Assembly (NCBI RefSeq): GCF_036327775.1
Contig: NZ_CP109598.1
Location: forward strand, 3,162,001 to 3,226,000
Reading direction: 5' to 3'
Length of the DNA stretch: 64,000 nt
Source of the DNA: Streptomyces sp. NBC_01498
GTDB lineage: Bacteria > Actinomycetota > Actinomycetes > Streptomycetales > Streptomycetaceae
The stretch's first letter is position 1, and every line of letters begins with the position of its first letter. Below are positions 43,659 to 51,622 of the stretch, piece after piece. The translations under genes were made by a program, and so were the position numbers. The notes below the pieces were generated by a model. It had not been told where the DNA came from. It ran no database searches and saw only the letters and a list, made by a program, of their open reading frames with translations.

Positions 43659-44327
43659 TCAGCTGAAGACGATCATGGAGCCCTGGCCCAGGCTCCGGGT
43701 CGCCGCCGCGTGCAGGCCCAGCCACACATGGCGTTCGCGGGCGAACGGACTGTCGTCGTAGGGGATCGGCCCCGCCGGTTCCTCCAGGGACGTCGGGCCC
43801 TGGGGCGGGGTGGGGGCGGCCGGCGGGTTGGCCGGGTCGATGCCGATGGAGGGGGCCACCAGTTCCAGTTCGCGCAGCAGGCCCTGCGTCGAGCCCAGCG
43901 GGCCGCCGCCCGCGAGGAGTTCCTCGTTGGAGAGCGGGGACGCGTAGTCCACGGGGACGTACGCGCCCGCGTGGTCGTAGTGCCAGACCAGGTGCGACTG
44001 CTGGGCCGTCGCCTCGAACATCTCCAGCAACTGCTCGTAGTCGCCGCCCAGTTCGCCCACCGGCGTCACCGCGAGACCGCAGATCTGGAGCAGATACGCC
44101 CGGCGCAGGAAATGCAGCGCGTCGTAGTCGAAGCCGGCGACGGGAGCGACGTCACCGGAGAGACCGGGCATGTAGGCGAAGACGGGGACGGACGGCAGTC
44201 CGGCCTCGCCGAGTGCCTTGTCGTAGACGGCGATCTCTTCGGCGAAGGGATTGTCGGGGCTGTGGCACAGCACGTCGACGAGGGGGACCAACCACAGGTC
44301 ACAGGCCAAGGGAGGCTCGCTCTCCAA
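43659..44327 (-). CDS. Hypothetical protein
   Basis: A 222-residue soluble protein that I do not recognise. It begins MESEPPLACDLWLVPLVDVL and has conserved-looking aromatic blocks (FDYDALHFLRRAYLLQICGL, QSHLVWHYDHAGAYVPVDY) and a C-terminal FARERHVWLGLHAAATRSLG. There is no signal peptide or membrane segment. It is convergent with the SLATT gene and divergent from nothing nearby. The HYDHAGAYVPVDYASPL region might be a binding site, but that is only an impression. Confidence 0.7.
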   Translation of the reverse strand: MESEPPLACDLWLVPLVDVLCHSPDNPFAEEIAVYDKALGEAGLPSVPVFAYMPGLSGDVAPVAGFDYDALHFLRRAYLLQICGLAVTPVGELGGDYEQLLEMFEATAQQSHLVWHYDHAGAYVPVDYASPLSNEELLAGGGPLGSTQGLLRELELVAPSIGIDPANPPAAPTPPQGPTSLEEPAGPIPYDDSPFARERHVWLGLHAAATRSLGQGSMIVFS

Positions 44328-44454
44328 CGAGTTCGAACGGACACCGGATTCCGTCTGTTTCGATCGACTTCGATCGGTTTAAATCTGTTTCCAACTACTT
44401 CCGTCAAGTTCGTACAGGTACGTACGAACCCGACCGTCGGGTCAGCGTAATGCG

Positions 44455-44600
44455 GCGGACCCGATCAGCGAAGACGACCGGCACCACCGGCAACGACACC
44501 ACCGGCACCGACCCCACCGGCACGCGCGTCACCGGCCACGACACCACCGGCGTGCACACCACCGGCGGCGACAGAACCGGCGTCGGCCGTCCCCGACGCG
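44455..44600. repeat. Degenerate ACCACCGGC repeats
   Basis: Ten or so imperfect copies of CGACACCACCGGCA in the spacer after the glycosyltransferase gene. The upstream part (44340-44420) is AT-richer with a TTTAAA and probably holds the promoter of the 43659-44327 gene. Confidence 0.65.
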
Positions 44601-44603
44601 CCG

Positions 44604-47600
44604 TCAGCGCGCCCTCGGGATGTCCCATACCCACGCGCCCCCCAAACGCTCCCCCCGCTGACCCAGCAGTTCGGTCACGACCTGTTTCAGCGCCTCTTCG
44701 TTGTCCTGCGGAGCCAGCACCAGCACGCCCGCCTTCCAGAACTCCAGGTCGAGCCTGGCCTGCGCGCGCCAGTTCGGGCCGATCTCCGGGATCCGGGCGC
44801 CGTAACGGATGTCCCGCAGCAGATTCGACGTGTAGCGGGGCGGCGCGCCGTAGATGCCCATCCGCTCCGGGCCCCAGGGCCCGTTGAAGTAGCCCCCGGG
44901 TACGGAGAAGCCGAAGCCCGTCGCCGACTGCCAGTGCAGCGCGTCCGCGTCGGCCGGGCTCGGCAGCGGTACGGGGACGACGCTCTCGCCCTCGGCGACG
45001 TAGTCCCGGTACATGCCGGCCGTGATGAACCGGGGCACCTCCGCCCGCTCCCGTACCGGCTGCGGCGTCGGCACGATCGGCAGCAGCGCGGCGGCCAGCG
45101 CGGCCACCCCCACCACGCGGTGCGTACGCGGTTCGAGAGCCCCGATCCGCTCCGCCGCGAAGGCGATCAGCACGCCGAGCGCCGGGGCGCAGATCATCGC
45201 GACCCGGGACTCGATCACCGACTCGAAGAGCGGCTGGTGCGCCAGCGCGCGCCACGGCCCCGGCAGTACGACGTCCGTGAACGGGATACGGATCTTCTGG
45301 CCCAGCGACAGCAGCGCGGCCACCAGCGCCGTCCCCGTCACCGCCTTCACCAGCGGGGAACGGCCCAGCCAGATCACGAGACCGAAGGTCAGCGCGGTCA
45401 ACGGCCAGCCGTAGAAGGCGTTCTGCTCGGTCCGGTTCATCGCGAGCAGGTCCGCGCGCGTCTCGTCGCCGAGCAGCGCACGCCCCGAGAACTCCAGGAA
45501 GGCGAGCGGGCTGTTGCCCGCGTTGTCGCCGTGCAGGACGCTGTGGTAGCTGCCCGGACCGAAGAACTGCCAGTACAGCGGGAACGCCACCAGCGGCAGA
45601 CACACCGCCAGGGCGACGCCGAGCCCGCGCAGCAGGGGCCGCCGGACGGCGCGCGCGAGGTCGGGGCGCGCCAGCGCGTACGCCAGCGCGAAGATCAGCA
45701 TCCCCATCGCGGCCAGCAGCAGCGGTTCTTCACCGAGGAAGACCTGGTACGCCGCGAACAGCCCGAGCAGCACCCCGTCCCGGACGACCCGCCGGTCCTC
45801 GGGCCGGGGCGCGCACAGCCGCAGCGCCCGGTCGATGATCACCGGGATCATGAAGAGGACAAGGAAGTTGGGGTGCGCGGTGCCGTGCGACATCATCGGC
45901 GGCGCGAACGCCGCGAGCGCCGCGCCGAGCGCCGCCGCCGGGCGGACACGGGTGACCCGGCGGACGAACAGCCAGTACCAGGCCACCGCCGTCGCCGCCA
46001 GACCGAGCGTGAGGACCAGCGCCCAGGTCACCGTGGGGCCGAAGAGGAGCGTGACGGGCGTCAGCGGGACCGACAGCCCGAGCATCACCGTGTTGGCCAT
46101 CAGGTTCACGCCCTCGGGATGGCCCTGGAAGGTCGTGAAGAGCGGATTTCGCAGATGGACGACGTTGTCGGCGGTGACCGCGAAGAACCACTCCCACTGG
46201 TTCTGGTCCTGCATCGAGTCGGCGAGGTACGCGCGGTCCAGATCCGCCCACAGGCCCTGGTAGAGGAGGACGGCGGCGAGGAGGAAGAGACCCGCGACGG
46301 CGAGGTCGACGGGGCGGGTACGGGTGCGCAGCCGCAGGAGTTCCAGCAGGACGCGGCCGTAGTCCGCCGGGCGGACCTTGGACCCCGTCTGGTGCGCCCA
46401 GCGCACCGCCACTTCGGCGACGGGCCAGCCCGCGCGGCGGAAGTGACGCAGGATCTCGACGTCGATGCCCCAGCCGTCGAGACGGGAGGCGGCGAAGGCG
46501 GTACGGGCCTTGTCGCCGTCGTAGAGCTTGAAGCCGCACTGGGTGTCGCGGATGCCGCGTACGGCGACGAGGCGTATGAGGCGGTTGCCGAGCCGGCCGA
46601 GCCGTTCGCGCGCGGGGCGCTGATGGACCTCGACGCGGGAGCCGGGGAGGGCGCGGGAGCCTATGGCGGCGGCGTGGGTGGGGGCGGGGTCGGTCGTGTG
46701 GGGCCGGGGGGTGGGGTCGGGGTCGCCGTGGTGGTGCGGGCGGCCCGGCTCGTACGGGGCGGGGTCGGGGTTCTGGTGTGGGTGGCCGGGGGCGTACGTG
46801 CCGCCCGGCTCCTCGTACGCGTACGTGTCCCCGTCCCCGTCCCCGGTCTTCGCCCCGTCCCCGGTCTTCGCCCCCACCCCCGCCCCGTTCCCCGTCCCGG
46901 TGTCCGACAGCAGCGCGTCCAGCGCGTCCAGTTCCTCTATCGGCGTCGCCAGGTCCGCGTCCGTGACCAGCACCCGCCTGCCCGACGACGCCAGGACGCC
47001 GAGCCGCAGGGCGTTCCCCTTGCCCCGGTTCTCCGCGCAGGTCAGCACCTGGACGCGGGGCTCCGCCGCCGCCGTCTCCGCCGCGACCGCGCCCGTGCCG
47101 TCCGTCGAGCCGTCGTCCACGACGATCAGCTCCCAGTCGCCCCAGCGCTCCGGGTCCGCGTGCAGATGGGCGCAGATCGCGCGCAGGGTGGGGCGCAGCC
47201 GGTGTTCCTCGTTGTACGCGGGGACGACGACGGTCAGGTCGGCCGCCGCCCGGGACGTGCCGGAGGCCGTACGGTTCGGACCGTCCGCCCCCGACGCCGG
47301 ACCGCTCGAACCGTCCGGACTGTTCGGACCGCTCGAACCGCTCGAACCGCTCGAACCGCTCGAACCGCTCGAACCATTCGGCTCGTCCGGATCGCTCGAA
47401 CCGTCCGGACTGTTCGGACTGTTCGGACCGCTCGAACCATTCGGCTCGTCCGGACCGCTCGAACCATTCGAACCGTCCGGGCCGTTCGAACCGTCCGGGC
47501 CGTTCGAACCGTCCGGGCCGCTCGGGCCGTTCGAACCGTCCGGGCCGTTCGGACCGTCCGGGCCGCTCGGCCCCGATGCCGTACCGGTCGTGCCCTCCGT

Positions 47601-47666
47601 GCCGGACACCGCGTCCGGCCTCGCGCCTCCGCGCATCACGTGCCCGCGCATCACGTACCCGCTCAT
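44604..47666 (-). CDS. Glycosyltransferase family 2-polytopic membrane fusion protein
   Basis: A 1020-residue protein from an ATG overlapping the GntR stop. Residues 1-130 are low complexity (Ser/Gly/Asn/Asp/Pro). A GT-A domain follows: LTVVVPAYNEE, VVDDGSTDGTG, ENRGKGNALRLG, the DADLATP metal motif, and DTQCGFKLYDGD, as in dolichyl-phosphate sugar synthases. A roughly 75-residue Gly/Asp/His/Pro insert interrupts the GT domain. The C-terminal ~600 residues have about ten membrane helices and GHPEGVNLMANT, resembling GT-C-type transferases. It likely makes a polyprenyl-phosphate sugar and uses or flips it for cell-surface glycosylation. Substrates unknown. Confidence 0.83.
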   Translation of the reverse strand: MSGYVMRGHVMRGGARPDAVSGTEGTTGTASGPSGPDGPNGPDGSNGPSGPDGSNGPDGSNGPDGSNGSSGPDEPNGSSGPNSPNSPDGSSDPDEPNGSSGSSGSSGSSGSSGPNSPDGSSGPASGADGPNRTASGTSRAAADLTVVVPAYNEEHRLRPTLRAICAHLHADPERWGDWELIVVDDGSTDGTGAVAAETAAAEPRVQVLTCAENRGKGNALRLGVLASSGRRVLVTDADLATPIEELDALDALLSDTGTGNGAGVGAKTGDGAKTGDGDGDTYAYEEPGGTYAPGHPHQNPDPAPYEPGRPHHHGDPDPTPRPHTTDPAPTHAAAIGSRALPGSRVEVHQRPARERLGRLGNRLIRLVAVRGIRDTQCGFKLYDGDKARTAFAASRLDGWGIDVEILRHFRRAGWPVAEVAVRWAHQTGSKVRPADYGRVLLELLRLRTRTRPVDLAVAGLFLLAAVLLYQGLWADLDRAYLADSMQDQNQWEWFFAVTADNVVHLRNPLFTTFQGHPEGVNLMANTVMLGLSVPLTPVTLLFGPTVTWALVLTLGLAATAVAWYWLFVRRVTRVRPAAALGAALAAFAPPMMSHGTAHPNFLVLFMIPVIIDRALRLCAPRPEDRRVVRDGVLLGLFAAYQVFLGEEPLLLAAMGMLIFALAYALARPDLARAVRRPLLRGLGVALAVCLPLVAFPLYWQFFGPGSYHSVLHGDNAGNSPLAFLEFSGRALLGDETRADLLAMNRTEQNAFYGWPLTALTFGLVIWLGRSPLVKAVTGTALVAALLSLGQKIRIPFTDVVLPGPWRALAHQPLFESVIESRVAMICAPALGVLIAFAAERIGALEPRTHRVVGVAALAAALLPIVPTPQPVRERAEVPRFITAGMYRDYVAEGESVVPVPLPSPADADALHWQSATGFGFSVPGGYFNGPWGPERMGIYGAPPRYTSNLLRDIRYGARIPEIGPNWRAQARLDLEFWKAGVLVLAPQDNEEALKQVVTELLGQRGERLGGAWVWDIPRAR
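47290..47575. repeat. 9/18-bp coding repeats in the glycosyltransferase N-terminus
   Basis: Many copies of GAACCGCTC, GAACCGTCCGGGCCGTTC and variants, encoding the minus-strand SSG/PDGSNG/PDEPNG low-complexity region. Confidence 0.85.
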
Positions 47667-48445
47667 CGCCGTGGACTCCCCGGCCCCGGCCCCAGCTCCG
47701 GCTCCGCCCCTGTCGCCGCTCCCGAGCCCGTGCCCGGCCCCCCGCCCGCCGACGGCCCCCGCCCCGTCTCCGGTTCCGGGCCGACCCGGTCCGCCCACGC
47801 CAGCGCGTGCGCGTGGCAGTCGTCCACGACGGCCCGCGCCGCGACCGCGTCGCCGAGTGTGATCGCGTCGACCAGTTGCTCGTGCCCGTTCCACAGCCAC
47901 TCGCGGCACGCGCCCTCCCCGCGCAGGAACGGCACGGAGAAGACCCACGCCTGGACCCGCAGCCGGTGCAGGAAGTCGCAGATGTACTGATTCGCGAAGA
48001 GGGCGGTCAGCTCCCGCCAGAACCGCAGGTCGTATCCGATGAGGATGTCCAGGTCCCCGCCCTTGGCCGCCCGCCCGGCCTCCTCCGCCCGGCGCCGTAC
48101 GGACACCAGCGCCTCGGAGTCCACCCGCCCGAGGCCGCTCGCCACGACCCGCCGGAAGATCCCGTCCGCGACCAGCGCGCGGGCCTCGACCATGGCGCGG
48201 AAGTCGCCGGCGGTGAACCGGTGGACGTGGAAACCCCGGTGCTGGTCGGAGTCGAGGAGCCCCTGGGCGGCCAGGTCGACCAGCGCCTCCCGGACGGGGG
48301 TCGCGGACACCCCGTACTGCTCGGCGATGTGCTTGACGGTGAATTCCTCGCCCGGCAGCAAACGCCCCGCCAGCACCTCGTCACGCAGCGCTTCCGCGAT
48401 CTGCTGCCGCAGGGTGTGGCGGGTCACGGCTCCGCTGGCGGGCAT
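47663..48445 (-). CDS. GntR-family (FadR-type) regulator
   Basis: A 260-residue protein: winged helix (LRQQIAEALRDEVLAGRLLPGEEF, IAEQYGVSATPVREALVDLAAQGLL) and an all-helical FCD ligand domain with the metal-binding region VEARALVADGIF...DLRFWRELTALFANQYICDFLHRL and EWLWNGHEQLVDAI. The C-terminal 40 residues are Gly/Pro/Glu-rich. The ATG at 48445 is used because conserved sequence starts there. It overlaps the glycosyltransferase gene by 4 bases (ATGA). The aminotransferase lies upstream by 150 bases. Confidence 0.88.
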   Translation of the reverse strand: MPASGAVTRHTLRQQIAEALRDEVLAGRLLPGEEFTVKHIAEQYGVSATPVREALVDLAAQGLLDSDQHRGFHVHRFTAGDFRAMVEARALVADGIFRRVVASGLGRVDSEALVSVRRRAEEAGRAAKGGDLDILIGYDLRFWRELTALFANQYICDFLHRLRVQAWVFSVPFLRGEGACREWLWNGHEQLVDAITLGDAVAARAVVDDCHAHALAWADRVGPEPETGRGPSAGGGPGTGSGAATGAEPELGPGPGSPRR

Positions 48446-48593
48446 TGGTGGTCGTCCCCTCGTCCGGCTTCGCACACCTTAAGCCAGGGACTCCGGGAGG
48501 CCCCCCGACCAGCGGCGGGGCCTCCCCACAGGTGCTCAGCCGGACTCCGGTTCCCACTCGGACCCGGGCAGCCGCTCGGACCCGAATACCCGC

Positions 48594-50024
48594 TCAGACC
48601 GTGTGCTCGTCGGCCACCGCCAGCGCCGCGTCCAGGATCGCGAGCCCTTCCTTCGCCTCCGCCTCCGTGATCGTGCAGGGCGGGACGGCGTGCGTACGGT
48701 TCATGTTCACGAAGGGCCAGAGCCCGCTCTTCTTGCACGCGGCGGCGAAGGCGGCCATCGGCGCGTTGGCCTCGCCCGTCGCGTTGTACGGCACCAGCGG
48801 CTCGCGTGTCTCGCGGTTCCGTACGAGGTCGAGCGCCCAGAACGCGCCGAGCCCGCGCACCTCGCCCACCGACGGGTGCCGTTCGGCCAGTTCGCGCAGG
48901 CCGGGGCCGAGTACCGTCGCGCCGAGGTGCGCGGCGTGCTCGACGATCTTCTCGTCGGCCATCACGCGCAGGGTCGCGACGGCCGCCGCGCAGGCGAGCG
49001 GGTGGCCGGAGTAGGTGAGCCCGCCGGGGTACGGGCGGGTCGCGAAGGTGTCCGCGATCGCGCCGGAGATCGCGACGCCGCCGAGCGGTACGTAACCGGA
49101 GTTGACCCCCTTGGCGAAGGTCAGCAGGTCGGGCACGACGCCGGAGTGGTCGGCGGCGAACCACTCGCCGGTGCGGCCGAAGCCCGTCATCACCTCGTCC
49201 AGGACGAGGACGATCCCGTGCCGGTCGCACAACTCCCGTACGCCCGCCAGGTATCCGGGCGGCGGGGTCATGATGCCCGCCGTGCCGGGGATCGCCTCCA
49301 GGACGATCGCGGCGACGGTGCCGGGCCCCTCGAAGGCGATCGTCGCCTCCAGGTGCTCCAGCGCGCGGGCGCACTCCTCGGCCTCCGTCGTGGCGTAGAA
49401 GGGCGAGCGGTAGAGGAACGGCGCCCAGAAGCGCACCACGCCCGCGCTGCCGGTGTCGGACGCCCAGCGGCGCGGGTCGCCGGTCAGGTTGATCGCGGTG
49501 GAGGTGGAGCCGTGGTACGAGCGGTAGGCGGAGAGGACCTTGGGGCGGCCGGTGTGCAGACGGGCCATCCGTACGGCGTTCTCGTTGGCCTCCGCGCCCC
49601 CGTTGGTGAAGAAGATCTTGTCGAGGTCGCCGGGGGTGCGCTCGGCGATGAGGCGGGCGGCCTCGGAGCGTACGTCGATGGCGAAGGCGGGCGCGAAGGT
49701 GGTGAGCCGGGCCGCCTGTTCCTGGATGGCGGCGACGACGGCCGGGTGCTGATAGCCGATGTTGGCGAAGACGAGGCCGCTGGTGAAGTCGAGGTAGCGG
49801 TGGCCGTCGTAGTCCCAGAAGTACGAGCCCTCGGCGCCTGCGACGGCGAGCGGGTCGATCAGTTCCTGCGCGGACCAGGAGTGGAACACGTGCGCGCGGT
49901 CGGCGGCCTTGACGGCCGCGCCTGCTGCCGGGTCGGCGGCCGGGACGGCGAGGCCGGCGGGGAGGTCCGCGGCGTCGGCGGGTCGGTCCGCCGGGGCGGC
50001 GGCGGGGCGTAGAGGAGGGGTCAT
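48594..50024 (-). CDS. Class III (omega) aminotransferase
   Basis: A 476-residue PLP enzyme of the aspartate aminotransferase fold, class III. The first ~30 residues are an Ala/Pro-rich extension. Core motifs: FTNGGAEANENAVRMAR, LDEVMTGFGRTGEWFA, and the PLP-lysine in LTFAKGVNSGYVPLGG, then GGLTYSGHPLACAAAVATL. It is close to beta-alanine/omega-amino acid:pyruvate or taurine aminotransferases. The adjacent GntR may control it. It is divergent from a DJ-1/MarR operon. Confidence 0.9.
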   Translation of the reverse strand: MTPPLRPAAAPADRPADAADLPAGLAVPAADPAAGAAVKAADRAHVFHSWSAQELIDPLAVAGAEGSYFWDYDGHRYLDFTSGLVFANIGYQHPAVVAAIQEQAARLTTFAPAFAIDVRSEAARLIAERTPGDLDKIFFTNGGAEANENAVRMARLHTGRPKVLSAYRSYHGSTSTAINLTGDPRRWASDTGSAGVVRFWAPFLYRSPFYATTEAEECARALEHLEATIAFEGPGTVAAIVLEAIPGTAGIMTPPPGYLAGVRELCDRHGIVLVLDEVMTGFGRTGEWFAADHSGVVPDLLTFAKGVNSGYVPLGGVAISGAIADTFATRPYPGGLTYSGHPLACAAAVATLRVMADEKIVEHAAHLGATVLGPGLRELAERHPSVGEVRGLGAFWALDLVRNRETREPLVPYNATGEANAPMAAFAAACKKSGLWPFVNMNRTHAVPPCTITEAEAKEGLAILDAALAVADEHTV

Positions 50025-50150
50025 GGCGTCAGCGTAGAGAGGGGCGGGTGGGCGCCGATATGACCACCCTGTCCGGTGTGGCCGGTGGGACTCGGCAAGG
50101 TGTCGCCCTTGTGTACGAGCCCGCCTCCTTCTTTGACAGCACTCTGTCGA

Positions 50151-50170
50151 TATGACAGCCTATTGTCATA
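50151..50170. promoter_or_regulatory. MarR-type operator TATGACA-N6-TGTCATA
   Basis: Perfect 7-bp inverted repeat (50151-50157 / 50164-50170) in the 181-base gap between the aminotransferase and the DJ-1 gene, 36 bases before the DJ-1 start. TGTCGA flanks it on both sides. Size and position fit autoregulation by the MarR protein of the operon. Confidence 0.65.
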
Positions 50171-50205
50171 CAGATGTCGAAGCGATCGCGATGAAGGAGG
50201 CCACC

Positions 50206-50802
50206 ATGTCCGGCAAGACCGTGTACCTCGCCGTGTACGACACCCTCGCCGACTGGGAGACCGGGTACGCCACCGCGCACCTCACCCAGAACGGCTTCAA
50301 CGTGCGGACCGTCGGCCCGTCCACCGGGCCCGTCACCACCATGGGCGGACTGCGGATCGAGCCCGATCTCGCCCTCGACCAGCTGGGCGAACCCGGCGAC
50401 ACGGCGGTGTTCATGCTGCCGGGCGCCGGGCTCTGGGACAGCGGCGACGACCTGGCGCCGTTCGCCCGCGCCGCCCGGCGGTTCATCGGTCTCGGCTACC
50501 CCGTCGCGGCGATCTGCGGCGCGACGGCGGGGCTGGCCCGGGAGGGAGTGCTGGACGGCGTGGCGCACACGAGCGCGGCCCGCGCGTATCTGGACGCCAC
50601 CGGCTACGGGGGCGGCGGGCACTACCGCGACACCGACGCCGTGACGGACGGCAACCTGATCACGGCGGGTCCGACCGAGCCGGTCGCCTTCGCGCGGGAG
50701 GTCTTCGCGCTGCTCGGCGTGTACGAGGGCGAGAAGCTGGACGCCTGGTACCGGCTGTTCAAGCACTCGGACGCGAGCGCGTACGAAACCCTCACCTCAT
50801 GA
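50206..50802 (+). CDS. DJ-1/PfpI-family protein
   Basis: A 198-residue protein (MSGKTVYLAVYDTLADWE) with AAGGAGG 8 bases upstream of the ATG. The nucleophile elbow is AICGATAGLA (cysteine) with the Glu in the N-terminal DTLADWETGY region, as in the glutamine-amidotransferase-like DJ-1 group. Members act as glyoxalases, proteases or stress sensors. Its stop overlaps the MarR start (ATGA). Presumably it is induced when MarR releases the operator upstream. Confidence 0.9.
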   Translation: MSGKTVYLAVYDTLADWETGYATAHLTQNGFNVRTVGPSTGPVTTMGGLRIEPDLALDQLGEPGDTAVFMLPGAGLWDSGDDLAPFARAARRFIGLGYPVAAICGATAGLAREGVLDGVAHTSAARAYLDATGYGGGGHYRDTDAVTDGNLITAGPTEPVAFAREVFALLGVYEGEKLDAWYRLFKHSDASAYETLTS

Positions 50803-51350
50803 CCGAACAGGGAGGCGGCAACCGGCACGGGCGGGAAGGAGCCGCCGGTCAGGAGTGGGCGAGCGGTCAGGAATGGGCGAGCGGGCGGGAGCGCGCCGAG
50901 GAGCCCGGTTACCCGGAGCTGCTCAGCAGGACCGCGCTCGGCGTCTTCCGGCTGAACGGCCAATTCCTCTCCACGGCGGAGGAGTTGGCCACGCCCGTGG
51001 GCCTGACGGCAGCCTGGTGGCAGGTCCTCGGAGCCGTACTGGGGGGACCGCTCACCGTCTCCGGGGTCGCCCGCGAGATGGGCATCACCCGGCAGAGCGT
51101 GCAGCGGATCGCGGACCTGCTGGTCGGGCGCGGACTCGCGGTGTACGAGCCGAACCCGGCCCACCGCCGGGCGAAACTGCTGGCTCCGACCGAGGCGGGC
51201 GTCGCGGCGGTCCAGGCGATAACCCCGGACCACGCGGCTCTCGCGGCGCGTCTGGCGGGGGAGTTGGGCGACGACGGGTTCACGGAGACCGTACGGGTGC
51301 TGGAACGGCTGTCGCGGGTGATGGACGCGCTGGACGCCCGGCGGGACTGA
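50799..51350 (+). CDS. MarR-family regulator
   Basis: A 183-residue winged-helix protein. The first 35 residues include the duplicated GQEWAS. The DNA-binding part is GGPLTVSGVAREMGITRQSVQRIADLLVGRGL with the wing EPNPAHRRAKLLAPT, and dimerisation helices flank it. It is translationally coupled to the DJ-1 gene, and a matching palindrome lies upstream of the operon. Confidence 0.9.
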   Translation: MTEQGGGNRHGREGAAGQEWASGQEWASGRERAEEPGYPELLSRTALGVFRLNGQFLSTAEELATPVGLTAAWWQVLGAVLGGPLTVSGVAREMGITRQSVQRIADLLVGRGLAVYEPNPAHRRAKLLAPTEAGVAAVQAITPDHAALAARLAGELGDDGFTETVRVLERLSRVMDALDARRD

Positions 51351-51393
51351 CGGGCAGGTCGGAGCGGGCCCGTACGTTCGGCCGACAGCCACC

Positions 51394-51489
51394 GGCCTGC
51401 GGCGTCCGCCGACCCTCGACAACCCGGCCTGCGGCGTCCGCCGATCCTCAACAACCCGGCCTGCGGCGTCCGCCGATCCTCAACAACCC
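51394..51489. repeat. Three 32-bp tandem repeats
   Basis: Exact-length units 51394-51425, 51426-51457 and 51458-51489 (GGCCTGCGGCGTCCGCCGA at the start of each); units 2 and 3 are identical and unit 1 differs at two positions. Located 44 bases after the MarR stop and 130 bases before the kinase gene. Confidence 0.9.
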
Positions 51490-51622
51490 AACAGCCCCAC
51501 AGGCCCCACAACTCAACAGCACACCGGTGGGCCACCGTTTTCTCCGTGACCGCGCCGCGCGACGATCTCCGCACTATCCTCGGCCCCGTCGGGCTTGGCA
51601 TCTGGGGGAGGGCCGTACGGCC

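Noticed and set aside
51394..51489. 32-bp repeats considered as a CRISPR array
   Set aside because: No spacers between units, three copies only, no cas genes nearby.
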